DNA of 64,000 bases from Puniceibacterium confluentis (GCF_007923445.1 NZ_VOJI01000008.1:124001-188000), one strand, 5' to 3'; shown: positions 8,790 to 19,107, counted from the first letter of the stretch. The notes: generated by a model from the sequence alone, not told the origin. A program made the numbers and translations.

Positions 8790-10040
8790 ATGCGCATCAC
8801 ACGGCGTTGGGTGACACTAGCAGGCGTTGCCGCGCTGCTGTCGGGTTGCGGCGCGGGTGGACGGGTGGGCCCCGTCGCCTCGGCGCGCAGCGCGCCGGAC
8901 CCGGGCCTTATGCCGCAGCCGAACGCCGGATATGACGCCTGGGTCGCGGCGTTCCGCAACCGGGCGCAGCAGCAGGGTCTTTCGGATCAGGTACTGGGCA
9001 GCGCGTTCCGCTCGGCCGGATTTCTGCCCGGCGTGGTGGAACGCGACCGCAACCAGACGGAATTTTCGCGCTCGCTCGAGGATTACCTCGCGATCGTCGC
9101 CTCACCCGACAAGGTGGCGACCGGCCGCTCTGCCTTGTCGCAATATGGCAGCCTGCTGAACGAGATCGAAAACCGCTACGGCGTGCCGGCCCGCGTCACC
9201 GCGGCCGTCTGGGGCATGGAAAGCAACTATGGCGCCCGGCGCGGGGACATCCCGGTGATCTCGGCCACCTCGACCCTGGCCTATGACGGGCGGCGTGGGG
9301 TGTTTTTTGAAAAGCAGCTGATCGCCGCGCTGAAGATCCTGCAAAACGGCGATGTGACACCGGCCGGGCTGGTCGGAAGCTGGGCGGGCGCGATGGGGCA
9401 CACGCAGTTCATTCCGACCACCTATCAGGCGTATGCCGTGGACTTTCGCGGCGACGGGCGACGGGACATCTGGTCGGACGATCCGACCGACGGGCTGGCG
9501 TCTACCGCGGCCTATCTTGCGGCGTCGGGCTGGCGGCGCGGCGTGCCCTGGGGACAGGAGGTGCGGGTGCCTTCCGGCTTCGACGCATCCCGGGCCGGGC
9601 GTGGCAACCGCCGCGCCGCCGGGGAATGGTCGGCTCTGGGGGTGCGCCCCGCAAGTGGCGGCGCACTGCCCGATCATGGACCGGCGGCGCTGCTGTTGCC
9701 GGCCGGTCCAAACGGACCGGCCTTTCTGGCGTATCGCAATTTCGACGTCATCCTGCGCTACAACAACTCGGAAAACTACGGCATCGGCGTCGGCTACCTG
9801 TCGGACCGCATCGCGGGCGCCGCGCCGCTTGCCGCCCGTTTCCCGCCCGACCGCAATGGTCTGACCATCGACGACCGTCAGCGTCTGCAACAGCGCCTGA
9901 CCGCGCGCGGCTTTGACACCGGCGGCACGGATGGCGTCATCGGACCCAAGAGCGAGGCGGCAATCCGCGCCTATCAGGCCAGCGCCGGTCTGCCCGTCAC
10001 CGGGCAGCCTTCGCCCGCGATGCTGGCGCAGCTCGGCTGA
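8790..10040 (+). CDS. Lytic murein transglycosylase, MltB-type lipoprotein
   Basis: Cleaves the glycan strand of peptidoglycan to 1,6-anhydro-muropeptides at the periplasmic face of a membrane. From the ATG at 8790 (AGAAGGA 8 nt upstream) it has 416 residues. A lipobox LLSGC ends at Cys20, the probable lipidation site. The catalytic Glu is in WGMESNYG (E144). GHTQFIPTTYQAYAVDF is typical of the MltB/SLT_2 group. A peptidoglycan-binding domain occupies about 355-416 (TDGVIGPKSEAAIRAYQ). A further ATG lies upstream in frame, but the lipoprotein signal fixes the start. Monocistronic, converging on copA with a 9 bp gap. Confidence 0.9.
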   Translation: MRITRRWVTLAGVAALLSGCGAGGRVGPVASARSAPDPGLMPQPNAGYDAWVAAFRNRAQQQGLSDQVLGSAFRSAGFLPGVVERDRNQTEFSRSLEDYLAIVASPDKVATGRSALSQYGSLLNEIENRYGVPARVTAAVWGMESNYGARRGDIPVISATSTLAYDGRRGVFFEKQLIAALKILQNGDVTPAGLVGSWAGAMGHTQFIPTTYQAYAVDFRGDGRRDIWSDDPTDGLASTAAYLAASGWRRGVPWGQEVRVPSGFDASRAGRGNRRAAGEWSALGVRPASGGALPDHGPAALLLPAGPNGPAFLAYRNFDVILRYNNSENYGIGVGYLSDRIAGAAPLAARFPPDRNGLTIDDRQRLQQRLTARGFDTGGTDGVIGPKSEAAIRAYQASAGLPVTGQPSPAMLAQLG

Positions 10041-10049
10041 TCGCCGGCA

Positions 10050-12563
10050 CTACTGCGCCGGGACCGACACGGGCGCCACGCGGCTTTCCCGGCTGGGAGA
10101 GCCGTCGGCAACGGCCGCCGGACGGGTCCAGCGCAGGCGCAGCGCGTTGCTGAGAACAAACACCGACGACAGCGCCATTGCCCCCGCCGCCAGCACAGGG
10201 GACAGCAGGGTGCCGTTCCACGGGTACAGCACCCCTGCCGCTACCGGAATCAGCGCCACATTATAGCCAAAGGCCCAGAACAGGTTCTGGCGGATATTGC
10301 GCATCGTCGCCCGGCTGATGGCAAAGGCATTGACCACGCCGGTGATTTCACCGGACATCAGCACCACATCGGCGCTTTCGATCGCGACGTCGGTGCCGGT
10401 GCCGATGGCGATGCCGACATCCGCCGTGGCCAGCGCCGGAGCATCGTTGATGCCATCGCCGACAAAGGCAATTCCACCCGCGCCGCGCAGCCGCTCGACC
10501 GCCGCCACCTTGCCGTCGGGCATGACCTCGGCGACCACCGTGTCGATGCCCAGTTCCTGCGCGACGGCATCGGCCGTTGCCTGCCCGTCGCCGGTGATCA
10601 TCGCAACATGCAGCCCCTGCGCCTGCAAGGACCGGACCGCCTGACGGGCCGACGCCTTTACCGGATCCGAGACGCCGACAACCGCCGCAATCCGCCCGTC
10701 CTGCGCCACGAACAACGCGCTGCGCCCGGCCTTTGCCAGTTCCGCCGCCCGCTCGGCCAGTGCGCCTGTGTCGATGCCCTCACGTGCCATCAGACGCGCG
10801 GCCCCGATCAGCAGATCATGGTCGCCAATCCGCGCCGCGACTCCCAGACCGGTCAGTGTCTCGAAGCGCTCTGGCGCCACCGGGGTCAGCCCCTCGGCCC
10901 GGGCACCGGTCACGATGGCACGCGCGATGGGATGTTCGGACTTTTCTTCGGCACCGGCCACCGCCGCCAGCAGCGCGGCGCGATCCACTCCCTCGGCAAC
11001 CTCAAAGGTGGTGAGGGTCGGGCGGCCTTCGGTCAACGTGCCGGTCTTGTCCAGCGCGACAACGGAAACATCGCGCAGCCCCTGCAATGCATCCCCCCTG
11101 CGGAACAACACGCCCATCTCGGCCGCGCGCCCGGTCCCGACCATGATCGAGGTCGGGGTTGCCAGCCCCATCGCGCAGGGACAGGCGATGATCAGGACCG
11201 CCACACCCGCGACCAGGGCATGAGTCAGCGCCGGCGTCGGCCCGAGCAGCAGCCAGACCAGCACTGTGAGCGCCGCAAGAGCCATCACCGCCGGAACGAA
11301 GTACAGCGTGATCCGGTTCACCAGTCCCTGAATCGGCAGCCGCGCACCCTGTGCCTCTTCGACCATGCGGATGATCTGGCTCAGCACCGTGTCGGCCCCC
11401 ACATGCGTGGCGCGAAACACCAGCGCGCCGGTGCCATTGATCGTGCCGCCGGTCACCCGGTCACCTTCGGATTTGCCCACCGGGATCGGTTCACCGGTAA
11501 TCATCGCTTCATCGACCCATGAGTGCCCGCCCGTCACCGCGCCATCGACCGCGATCTTTTCACCGGGGCGCACGTGTACCAGATCTCCGGCGAGGATCTG
11601 CGCAATCGACACCTCGACCACGGCACCGTCCCGCTCGATCCGCGCCGTCTTGGCCTGAAGACCTGCCAGCTTGCGGATCGCCTCGCCGGTGCGGCCCTTG
11701 GCCCGCGCCTCGAGAAACCGGCCCAGGAGGATCAGCACCACGATCACGGCCGCCGCTTCGAAATAGACGTTGCGCGCGCCTTCGGGCAGCAGTCCGGGCA
11801 GGAAGGTTGCCACCACCGAAAAACCATAGGCCGCAGAAGTGCCCAGGGCGACCAGAGAGTTCATGTCTGGCGCCCCTTTGAGCAGCGCCGGGAAACCTGT
11901 CGCGTAGAACCGTCGTCCCGGCCCGAACAGCACCAGGGAGGTCAACAGGAACTGCACGATCCAGGAGGTCTGCAGCCCGATCGTCTGACCGATCCAGTGG
12001 TGAAAGGCTGGCAGCATGTGGCCGCCCATTTCCAGCACCAGAACCGGCAGCGCCAGCAGCGCCGCCAGCGTCGTGTCGCGCCGCAGCGCCGACAACCCAG
12101 CATCGCGACTGTCCTGGTCATTGCCGTGCGCCGGGACGCCCTCATGTACACGCGCCGCATATCCTGCCGCGGTCGCCACCGCCGCGATCTGTTGCGGTGT
12201 CAGCGATCCGTCGGTGTAGCGTACGGATGCCTGTCCGGTGGCCAGGTTCACCGTCGCCTCGGTCACGCCGGGCGCAGCGTTCAACGCCCGCTCTACCCGA
12301 CCGACGCAGGAGCCGCAGTTCATCCCCGAGACATCCAGCAGCACGGTGCCCTGGCGCGCCGGATAACCTGTCGCGTCCAGCACCGACGCCACCATCACGG
12401 CTGTCACAGTGCCGTCGTGCGTGACTTTGGCAGTTTCGGTCGCAAGGTTGACCTGGGCCAGTGTGACACCCGGCATCGCCGCCAGCGCCCTTTCAACCCG
12501 TCCGACACACGACGCGCAGGACATTCCGTCAACCTGCAAGGTCAGTACTTTGTCATTTGTCAT
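10050..12563 (-). CDS. copA: Copper-exporting P1B-type ATPase CopA
   Basis: Inner-membrane Cu(I) efflux ATPase, 837 residues. There are two N-terminal heavy-metal domains with metal-binding pairs GMSCASC (C16, C19) and GMNCGSC (C83, C86). The transmembrane CPC motif is at 461-463, the phosphorylated aspartate in DKTGTLTEG at D505, the TGE motif in MITGEP near 357, and the hinge [10 protein letters not shown] in the C-terminal third. The CPC motif and the CxxC domains mark the copper subgroup. The promoter just upstream has a CueR-like palindrome. No cueR or copper chaperone gene lies beside it. Confidence 0.95.
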   Translation of the reverse strand: MTNDKVLTLQVDGMSCASCVGRVERALAAMPGVTLAQVNLATETAKVTHDGTVTAVMVASVLDATGYPARQGTVLLDVSGMNCGSCVGRVERALNAAPGVTEATVNLATGQASVRYTDGSLTPQQIAAVATAAGYAARVHEGVPAHGNDQDSRDAGLSALRRDTTLAALLALPVLVLEMGGHMLPAFHHWIGQTIGLQTSWIVQFLLTSLVLFGPGRRFYATGFPALLKGAPDMNSLVALGTSAAYGFSVVATFLPGLLPEGARNVYFEAAAVIVVLILLGRFLEARAKGRTGEAIRKLAGLQAKTARIERDGAVVEVSIAQILAGDLVHVRPGEKIAVDGAVTGGHSWVDEAMITGEPIPVGKSEGDRVTGGTINGTGALVFRATHVGADTVLSQIIRMVEEAQGARLPIQGLVNRITLYFVPAVMALAALTVLVWLLLGPTPALTHALVAGVAVLIIACPCAMGLATPTSIMVGTGRAAEMGVLFRRGDALQGLRDVSVVALDKTGTLTEGRPTLTTFEVAEGVDRAALLAAVAGAEEKSEHPIARAIVTGARAEGLTPVAPERFETLTGLGVAARIGDHDLLIGAARLMAREGIDTGALAERAAELAKAGRSALFVAQDGRIAAVVGVSDPVKASARQAVRSLQAQGLHVAMITGDGQATADAVAQELGIDTVVAEVMPDGKVAAVERLRGAGGIAFVGDGINDAPALATADVGIAIGTGTDVAIESADVVLMSGEITGVVNAFAISRATMRNIRQNLFWAFGYNVALIPVAAGVLYPWNGTLLSPVLAAGAMALSSVFVLSNALRLRWTRPAAVADGSPSRESRVAPVSVPAQ

Positions 12564-12599
12564 CGTCCGAATCCTACGGTTTCACTGCTGTTGGGCGCA

Positions 12600-12630
12600 G
12601 ACATAACCATTCCAGTAACTGGAAGGTCAA
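12600..12630 (-). promoter_or_regulatory. CueR/MerR-type copA promoter with 19-bp spacer
   Basis: On the minus strand a -35 element TTGACC (12630-12625) and a -10 element TATGTC (12605-12600) are 19 bp apart. Between them lies the dyad ACCTTCCAGTTACTGGAATGGT. A spacer of 19 instead of 17 bp around a CCTTCCAG/CTGGAAGG palindrome is the established architecture of CueR-controlled copper promoters. The copA ATG is 37 bp further downstream. The regulator itself is not in this window. Confidence 0.85.
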
Positions 12631-12685
12631 GCTCTGTTGGCGCACCCCTGCCCTGGCGCTGCTCGGGAAGGATCCCCGTGTTTTG

Positions 12686-13705
12686 TCAGGCCACATTCCT
12701 GGTTGCCGGACCATGATGGTGCGCATGTCCAGGGTCAATGCCGGCTTCCGGGTCGGGGGCGGCCGGTCCCGCTTGCCCGGCATCCAGGACGCACGCGCCG
12801 CCGCTTTGGCCAAAGTCGACTTCGATGGTTGCATGTGCGATGCCAAAGTCCCGGTCCAACACGGCCTTGATCTTGCCGACAACGGTGGCAGGATCGGCGC
12901 CAGCCCCAAGTCTGACATCCATGGTTGCCAGCGGCTGGCCAGAGGTGATTGACCAGACATGGACGTGATCCAGACTGACCAGCCCCGGGGTTTTTTCCAG
13001 CAACGTCGCTTTCAGCTCGGCGAGCACGATATGGCTGGGCGTCCCCTCCATCAGAACGTTGAGCGATGCCTTGAGCAAGCTCCAGGCCGCGCGCAGGACG
13101 ATGGCGGACAACACCACCGACAGGATCGGGTCAATCGGCGTCCAGCCTGTAAAATAGATGGCTGTTGCGGCGACGATGGCGGCCACGGAACCCAGCAGGT
13201 CGCCCAAGACATGAACCATGGCACCTTTGATGTTCACATGCTCCCTGTCGCCCTGCCGCAGCATCCAGAACACGCCGCAGTTCACGATCAGGCCCAGCAC
13301 CGCGATGACGAACATCGGTCCCGCCAACACCGGCGCCGGATCCAGCAGGCGCTGCACGGCCTCGTAGGCGATCCAGAGCACCAGCAGGATCAGGGTGACC
13401 GCGTTGACAAATCCGGCCAGAATCTCGAACCGCATATACCCGAAGGTGCGCCGATCATCCTGCTTGCGGCGCCCGAAACGGAACCCGGCCCAGGCCAGCG
13501 CCAGGGCGGCAGCGTCGGTCAGCATATGCCCGGCGTCAGCCACCAGGGCCAGCGACCCCGACAGCAGTCCGCCGATCAGTTCTGCGAACATGAAACCTGC
13601 GGTCAGCAGAAAGCCGACCAACACCACCCTTTCGTTGTTCTCGGTGACATTCGGCGCATGGGTATGGTCGGTATGGTGGTGTGTGTGTTCGTGCTCATCT
13701 GGCAT
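12686..13705 (-). CDS. Cation diffusion facilitator (CzcD/ZitB-type metal exporter)
   Basis: Proton-coupled divalent cation exporter, probably for zinc, 339 residues. It has a His-rich N-terminus (HEHTHHHTDHTH, residues 5-16), six transmembrane segments, and the metal-site pairs HMLTD (H60, D64) in TM2 and HVLGD (H165, D169) in TM5. This His/Asp combination is typical of Zn-transporting members. The cytosolic C-terminal domain spans about 215-300. A further His-rich tail (HAHHHG) closes the protein. Same strand as copA but 120 bp upstream of it, with the copA promoter between, so it is probably a separate unit. Confidence 0.88.
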   Translation of the reverse strand: MPDEHEHTHHHTDHTHAPNVTENNERVVLVGFLLTAGFMFAELIGGLLSGSLALVADAGHMLTDAAALALAWAGFRFGRRKQDDRRTFGYMRFEILAGFVNAVTLILLVLWIAYEAVQRLLDPAPVLAGPMFVIAVLGLIVNCGVFWMLRQGDREHVNIKGAMVHVLGDLLGSVAAIVAATAIYFTGWTPIDPILSVVLSAIVLRAAWSLLKASLNVLMEGTPSHIVLAELKATLLEKTPGLVSLDHVHVWSITSGQPLATMDVRLGAGADPATVVGKIKAVLDRDFGIAHATIEVDFGQSGGACVLDAGQAGPAAPDPEAGIDPGHAHHHGPATRNVA

Positions 13706-14247
13706 AGCTCATCCCCGGGGCTGAATTCCATTCGCATGATCATTCGGGATCGAAACCAAGTCCCGCCTTGTGAACCTAGAGTAGTGCGCCGGACGGGACT
13801 GCCCATAGTGTTCTTGCAAACGGGCTCCAGCGCAACCGTCCACGACCTCGCCCGGGCCACGCTCGGAAACTTGCTGCGGATCACAGCCGGAATGGCATCA
13901 AGCGCAATGTTCGGCCATGGCGCAGGTCGCTGCGAGCAGCCGTTACGTATGGTGGAACTGGCGTCTCTGACCTGTGCGACATTTCTATCGGTGAACGGGC
14001 GTGGCAAATTGCCCCCGTGCGGTAACGGCCCCAAGGCACCGGGCAGCACAGTGCCGGGTGTTGGCCGAGGAAACGATTGCGCAGAAGCGTCGGGCGTATC
14101 TTCAGGACAAGACGGTGATCAGGCAGATCCGGCGCACGGAGAATCCGAGCAGTCCCTTGCCTGTCGGGGGGAACCGGGTCGCGGCGTCCGCGAAATCCTC
14201 AGCCACAGCCTTGCACACCCGCACCGAAGACTCCCTGCGCGCTGTGC
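13706..14247. other. Intergenic stretch without recognisable gene
   Basis: 542 bp between the CDF gene and the end of the DapA-family gene. Short open frames exist on both strands, for example 14001-14273 on the plus strand, but none has a ribosome binding site or a sequence I recognise. The part next to the CDF start should hold its promoter, but I found no clear dyad. It may contain remnants of a lost gene, which I cannot support further. Confidence 0.5.
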
Positions 14248-15165
14248 TCATTTCCCCCACTTCAGCGCGATGACGTCAAGGTCGCGCGCCAGCTGCAACA
14301 GGCGGGTTTTGGTGCGTGCGCTCATTGGTTGCAGCGGGGCGCGGACATAATCGCTCTGGATCACGCCGCCCTCCATCATCACCGTTTTCGCCGCGCGCAG
14401 ACCACATTGGCGGTTTTCGTGGTTGATCAGCGGCAGGCAAAGCCGCCACTGATCCTGCGCGGCGTCCATGCGGCCCGCACGGTAGTCGATCAGGATGGGG
14501 CGGATTTTTTCCGGCTGCAGTGCCGAGGTCATCGTACCTGTGCAACCTGCATCCAGATCGGCCAGCAGCGTCACCGCCTCTTCGCCATCGAAGGGTCCGA
14601 CAATGTCCTTGCCGCCTGCCTCGATCAACGCGGCGAGCTTGTCGGCGGCAAAAGGAGTTTCCATTTTGAAATAGGACACATTTTCGATCTCTTTCGCCAT
14701 CCGGACCAGGAAGGGCACCGACAATGTCACACCGGACAGGGGCGCGTCCTGCACCATGATCGGGATGTTGATCACGTCGGAAACCGCCTTGAACTGGGCG
14801 AATATGGCATGTTCGGGCGGCACGAGGCCGACGCCATGGTAGGGCGGCATCATCATCAACATCGCGGCGCCCAGGGCCTGCGCCTCGCGGGCGCGGGCCA
14901 CGACCACCTCATTGGCGAAATGGGAAATGGTGACGATGACCGGCACGCGCCCGGCCACATGTTCAAGACTGATGCGGGTCAGGTCGGCACGCTCTGCGTC
15001 GGACAGCAGGAACTGTTCGGAATAGTTGGCCAGAATGCAGATCGCATCCACGCCCTGGTCGATCATGCAGTCGAGCACACGCTTCATGCCCTCTTTGTCA
15101 ACCTGGCCATCGGCCAGAAAGGGCGTCGGGGCGACGGGTAGAATGCCGGTCAAGGGCTGTTTCAT
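14248..15165 (-). CDS. DapA-family lyase (2-dehydro-3-deoxy sugar acid dehydratase/aldolase)
   Basis: Class I Schiff-base TIM-barrel enzyme, 305 residues. The probable catalytic lysine is K167 (VSYFKMET) and the proton-relay tyrosine Y109 (MPPYHG). It is the last gene of the sugar operon, overlapping the dehydrogenase gene as ATGA. In the oxidative L-arabinose pathway the dehydratase product 2-dehydro-3-deoxy-L-arabinonate is either dehydrated to 2-oxoglutarate semialdehyde or cleaved, and both enzymes are DapA relatives. Which reaction this one does cannot be decided here. It is not a lysine-biosynthesis DapA, judging by operon context. Confidence 0.8.
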   Translation of the reverse strand: MKQPLTGILPVAPTPFLADGQVDKEGMKRVLDCMIDQGVDAICILANYSEQFLLSDAERADLTRISLEHVAGRVPVIVTISHFANEVVVARAREAQALGAAMLMMMPPYHGVGLVPPEHAIFAQFKAVSDVINIPIMVQDAPLSGVTLSVPFLVRMAKEIENVSYFKMETPFAADKLAALIEAGGKDIVGPFDGEEAVTLLADLDAGCTGTMTSALQPEKIRPILIDYRAGRMDAAQDQWRLCLPLINHENRQCGLRAAKTVMMEGGVIQSDYVRAPLQPMSARTKTRLLQLARDLDVIALKWGK

Positions 15166-16112
15166 CTGGGTTTGCTTTCCGTATCATCGTAAAAAGGCGC
15201 GACGGCGACGCGGCGGCCAAGAGCAAGCGCGTCCGAGACATGCACCATCGGGCGCAGGTCGGCGTCGATCCCATTTCGGGCCACCAATGTGGCCATGTTT
15301 TCATAAAGGCGCGGATATTCACCGGACAACGGGTTGCCGTCCGCCGAGGCTGTCTCGCGTCCATCGATCAGGATCCGCGCGCCGCCATCCAGCAGGGTCA
15401 GCGTTCCCTGATCGGTCTCGGCCTCGATGGTCCAGATCTGATCACCCTTTTGCCGCCAGTCGAAAGCGGCGCTGATCCTGGCCCCTTCGGGGTGGTAAAA
15501 CGCCAGATCGGCTGCAATCGGCGTCTGGCGGTTTTCCGGCACCATCAGCGTCGCGTCGCGCAGGTGAATGTCCACGGGCAGGATTTGCGTCACAATGGAC
15601 AGGGCGTTGATGCCGGGATCAAAGACGCCCATGCCCCCCGGTTGCCAGATCCAGTCCTGGTTCGGATGCCAGCGGCACACATCTTCCTTCCAGGTCACTT
15701 GCAGGCTGCGCAGGGTCTTGTCCGCCAGCCAGGATCTGGCCATCGCGACCTTGTCGGCTTCGCGCGAATGCCACGTGGCGTAAAGCGACAGGCCGTTGTC
15801 TTCGGCCAGCCGGGTCAGCGTATGGCATTCCGCCAGGGTCGCCCCGGGCGGTTTTTCCAGCATCACGTGGCGACCTGCCTTCAGCGCCTTTGCCGCATAG
15901 TCAAAGCGCGGTACCGGTGGCAGGCACAGCGACACCACGGGGATGTCGGGCCGCTGGGACAGAAACAGGTCGAAATCCGTGAAGGTGGCGACACCGCTGA
16001 CAGATCCCTGACGGGACACGGTTGCCGCCAGTTCCCACTGACCAGAGGCTTTGATCGCAGGGATGTGCTGGTCCACCGCAATCTTGCCGATGCCGACGAG
16101 AGCCAGCTTCAT
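15162..16112 (-). CDS. Gfo/Idh/MocA dehydrogenase, probable D-galactose/L-arabinose 1-dehydrogenase
   Basis: NAD(P)-dependent sugar dehydrogenase, 316 residues. The Rossmann motif LVGIGKIA is at residues 5-12 and the catalytic-lysine motif MLEKPPGATL near 90. The substrate part contains VFDPGINALSIV and YATWHSREADK, which resemble the rhizobial galactose dehydrogenase group. It would oxidise the aldose at C1 to the lactone, feeding the IlvD/Edd dehydratase encoded immediately upstream. The starts and stops of the last three genes overlap (TGATG here, ATGA downstream), so the enzymes are probably made in step. Confidence 0.8.
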   Translation of the reverse strand: MKLALVGIGKIAVDQHIPAIKASGQWELAATVSRQGSVSGVATFTDFDLFLSQRPDIPVVSLCLPPVPRFDYAAKALKAGRHVMLEKPPGATLAECHTLTRLAEDNGLSLYATWHSREADKVAMARSWLADKTLRSLQVTWKEDVCRWHPNQDWIWQPGGMGVFDPGINALSIVTQILPVDIHLRDATLMVPENRQTPIAADLAFYHPEGARISAAFDWRQKGDQIWTIEAETDQGTLTLLDGGARILIDGRETASADGNPLSGEYPRLYENMATLVARNGIDADLRPMVHVSDALALGRRVAVAPFYDDTESKPR

Positions 16113-17857
16113 CAATGTGAATCCCTGCCGACAGCCGAGCCGCGACAGCCCTTGAGAAAGTCGAGGTCGGCCCCTGTGTCCGCGCCTTCGACATGCTGCT
16201 GGTGCAGCCAGGCATAGCCACTTTCCGCGCGCTCGTGCTGCGGACTCCAGGCCGCAAGCCGCGCGGCCAGCTCCGCATCCGGAATGTCGAGATGCAGACG
16301 GCGGTTCGCCACATCCAGTTCGATCATGTCGCCGTTCCGCACAACCGCGAGCGGCCCGCCCGCGGCGGCCTCTGGCGAGGTGTGCAGCACAACCGTACCA
16401 TAGGCTGTGCCGGACATGCGCGCATCCGACAGGCGGACCATATCGGTAATGCCCTTTTTCAGGATCTTTGGCGGCAGGCCCATATTTCCGACCTCCGCCA
16501 TACCCGGATAGCCCTTCGGACCACAGTTTTTCATCACCATGATGCAGGTCTCGTCGATGTCGAGATCGGGGTCGTTGATCCTGGCCTTGTAATCGTCGAT
16601 GTCCTCGAACACGACCGCCCGGCCGCTGTGCTGCAGCAACGCCGGCGTGGCAGCCGAGGGTTTGAGAACCGCGCCCTTCGGAGCAAGGTTGCCCTTGACC
16701 ACGACAATGCCGCCCGACTGGGTCAGTGCATTGCTGGTCGGCAGGATCACGTCCTCGTTGTGGTTCACGACGTCCTTGACCTCGTCCCAGATGCTTTGAC
16801 CCGACACGGTGATCGCATCCTTGTGCAGCAACCCGCCTTCGCCCAGACGTTTGAGCACCACGGGCAGACCGCCGGCATAAAAGAATTCCTCCATCAGGTA
16901 TTTCCCCGATGGCATGAGGTTCACGATTGTCGGCACATCGCGGCCGCACCGGTCCCAGTCCTCGAGCGTCAATTCGATACCGGCGCGCCCGGCCATGGCC
17001 AGCATATGGATCACCGCATTGGTCGACCCGCCGATGGCAGCATTGGTGCGGATCGCGTTTTCAAAGGCCGGCTTCGTCATCACGTCCGAGGGCTTCAGGT
17101 CATCCTTGACCATCTGGACGATGCGGCGACCAGAGAGTTGTGCCATCACCCGGCGGCGGCTGTCGACGGCGGGAATGGCGGCATTGCCCGACAGCGCCAT
17201 CCCAAGGGCTTCGGCCATCGACGCCATGGTCGACGCGGTGCCCATGGTGTTGCAGGTGCCGGTGGAGCGCGACATCGAGGCCTCGGCGTCCAGGAATTCG
17301 TCCTGACTCATCTCGCCTGCCTTCACCGCTTCGGAAAACTTCCACAGGTGTGTGCCCGATCCGACCCGTTCGTTGCGGTAATAGCCATTGAGCATCGGCC
17401 CGCCCGTCACCACGATCGACGGCAGATCAACCGATGCCGCGGCCATCATCAGCGACGGTGTGGTCTTGTCACAGCCGACCAGCAGCACGCAGCCATCCAT
17501 CGGCTGGCCGCGGATGGTCTCTTCGACCGACAGGGCCGCCAGATTGCGAAACATCATCGCCGTCGGGCGAAAGGTGTTTTCCGACGCCGAAAACACCGGA
17601 ACCTCGACCGGAAAGCCGCCGGCTTCCCAGATTCCGGCTTTCACCTTTTCCGCCAGCTCCTTCATGTGGATGCCGTTGCAGGGCGACAGTTCGGACCATG
17701 TGTTCAGGATTCCGATGATCGGGCGTCCGTCAAACAGATCATGCGGGTAGCCCTGGTTCTTCATCCAGCCGCGATGATAGATGGTGTCGCGGGACGTGCC
17801 GCCATACCACTCCTGGCTTCGGAGCTTGCGTGGCCATGTCGCGGGAGTAAATGCCAT
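16112..17857 (-). CDS. L-arabinonate dehydratase (IlvD/Edd family, Fe-S enzyme)
   Basis: Dehydrates an aldonate (L-arabinonate, probably also D-fuconate or D-galactonate) to the 2-dehydro-3-deoxy acid. 581 residues. The three [2Fe-2S] ligands expected for the group are C60 (SPCNGIH), C129 (VGCDKTTP) and C202 (TGTCNTMG). The catalytic serine lies in LSDARMSGTAYG near residue 480. The overall sequence closely matches what I recall of the characterised Rhizobium leguminosarum L-arabinonate dehydratase, including the ending GADTGADLDFLKGCRG. AAGGAG precedes the ATG. It lies between the transporter genes and the dehydrogenase. Confidence 0.9.
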   Translation of the reverse strand: MAFTPATWPRKLRSQEWYGGTSRDTIYHRGWMKNQGYPHDLFDGRPIIGILNTWSELSPCNGIHMKELAEKVKAGIWEAGGFPVEVPVFSASENTFRPTAMMFRNLAALSVEETIRGQPMDGCVLLVGCDKTTPSLMMAAASVDLPSIVVTGGPMLNGYYRNERVGSGTHLWKFSEAVKAGEMSQDEFLDAEASMSRSTGTCNTMGTASTMASMAEALGMALSGNAAIPAVDSRRRVMAQLSGRRIVQMVKDDLKPSDVMTKPAFENAIRTNAAIGGSTNAVIHMLAMAGRAGIELTLEDWDRCGRDVPTIVNLMPSGKYLMEEFFYAGGLPVVLKRLGEGGLLHKDAITVSGQSIWDEVKDVVNHNEDVILPTSNALTQSGGIVVVKGNLAPKGAVLKPSAATPALLQHSGRAVVFEDIDDYKARINDPDLDIDETCIMVMKNCGPKGYPGMAEVGNMGLPPKILKKGITDMVRLSDARMSGTAYGTVVLHTSPEAAAGGPLAVVRNGDMIELDVANRRLHLDIPDAELAARLAAWSPQHERAESGYAWLHQQHVEGADTGADLDFLKGCRGSAVGRDSH

Positions 17858-17881
17858 CGGGTGGCTCCTTTCCGTCAGGCC

Positions 17882-19093
17882 TCAGCCTTGTTTGTTCTTG
17901 TTGTAGACATCGAAGAATACGGCTGCGAGCAGCACCAGACCCTTGATCACCTGCTGGTAGTCGATGCCGATGCCCATGATCGACATGCCGTTGTTCATCA
18001 CGCCCATGATGAAGGCTCCGACCACCGCGCCGATGATCTTGCCCGATCCGCCCGACATCGACGCCCCGCCGATGAACACCGCCGCAATCACATCGAGTTC
18101 GAGCGAGAACCCCGATTTGGGTGTCGCCGTATTGAGACGTGCGGCAAAGATCAGGCCCGCAAGCGCCGCCAGAACCCCCATGTTGACGAAGGCGAGAAAG
18201 GTCAGCCGTTCGGTCTGGATCCCGGAAAGCTTGGCGGCCTTTTCGTTGCCGCCCAGGGCATAGACCCGCCGACCGATCACCGTGCGCTCGGTGACAAAGG
18301 CATAGATCAGGGTCAGCGCCCCCATGGTCACAACCACATTCGGCAGGCCGCGGAAGGTCGAGAGCTTGAACATCAGGAAGATCAGCGCCGCGCTCACGAT
18401 CAGTGTCCGCCCCCAGAAGAAGCTCGCAGGTTCGCTTTCGATGCCGTACTCCAGATCCCGCGCCCGCTTTTTCAGGCCCATGTGGATGACGGTTGCGGCG
18501 GCGGCGAGGCCAAGCGCAAAGGACAGGACGTTGAAATTGCGGGTGCCGAATACGGCGGCCAGTGCCGCGCCCCAGCTATCCGGGAACAGTTCGGGCACAA
18601 AGCCGGTCGACAGCAGCTGAAAGCTCTTGGGAAACGGGCCGACGGACTGGCCTTCCAGCAGCCACAGCGACAACCCGCGAAACACCAGCATTCCGGCCAG
18701 TGTCACGATGAACGAGGGGATGCGCCAATAGGCGACGAAATACCCCTGTGCCCCACCGATCAACCCGCCGACAACCAGGCAGACCATGATGGTGACAGGC
18801 ACCGGCAGACTGAAATTGACAATCAACACCGCCGCAAGAGCGCCGACAAAGCCCATCACCGATCCGACCGACAGGTCGATATGGCCGGATACGATGACCA
18901 CGAGCATCCCGAGCGCCATGATGATGATATAGCTGTTCTGCAGGAACAGGTTGGTGATGTTCACCGGCCGCATCAGGGTGCCGCCGGTGACAATCTGAAA
19001 GAAGGCCATGATGGCGATGAGCGCAAACAGCAGCCCATAGTCGCGCATGTGCGAGGCCAGATGCGCCCTGATGCCCTTTGAGGTGGATGTCAT
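17882..19093 (-). CDS. gguB: Sugar ABC transporter permease GguB (XylH-like)
   Basis: Membrane permease of the monosaccharide importer, 403 residues, with about ten hydrophobic segments of the BPD_transp_2 family. Typical segments are SGHIDLSVGSVMGFVGA around residue 70 and the permease loop ALGGNEKAAKLSGI near 285. It pairs with GguA and ChvE encoded upstream, as in Agrobacterium chvE-gguA-gguB, where the system takes up L-arabinose, D-galactose, D-fucose and related sugars. The ATG at 19093 is used; a GTG one codon earlier is possible. Confidence 0.9.
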   Translation of the reverse strand: MTSTSKGIRAHLASHMRDYGLLFALIAIMAFFQIVTGGTLMRPVNITNLFLQNSYIIIMALGMLVVIVSGHIDLSVGSVMGFVGALAAVLIVNFSLPVPVTIMVCLVVGGLIGGAQGYFVAYWRIPSFIVTLAGMLVFRGLSLWLLEGQSVGPFPKSFQLLSTGFVPELFPDSWGAALAAVFGTRNFNVLSFALGLAAAATVIHMGLKKRARDLEYGIESEPASFFWGRTLIVSAALIFLMFKLSTFRGLPNVVVTMGALTLIYAFVTERTVIGRRVYALGGNEKAAKLSGIQTERLTFLAFVNMGVLAALAGLIFAARLNTATPKSGFSLELDVIAAVFIGGASMSGGSGKIIGAVVGAFIMGVMNNGMSIMGIGIDYQQVIKGLVLLAAVFFDVYNKNKQG

Positions 19094-19107
19094 CACTCAA
19101 ATTCCCT

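Noticed and set aside
13706-14247. A degraded transposase or other gene remnant
   Set aside because: Short frames were read on both strands; none gave a recognisable protein segment, and no inverted terminal repeats were seen.
16193-19081. A 962-codon open frame on the plus strand
   Set aside because: It is antisense to the dehydratase and permease genes, which have clear motifs and start sites. Its translation is rich in His, Arg and Gln with no recognisable domain, as expected for a GC-rich shadow frame.
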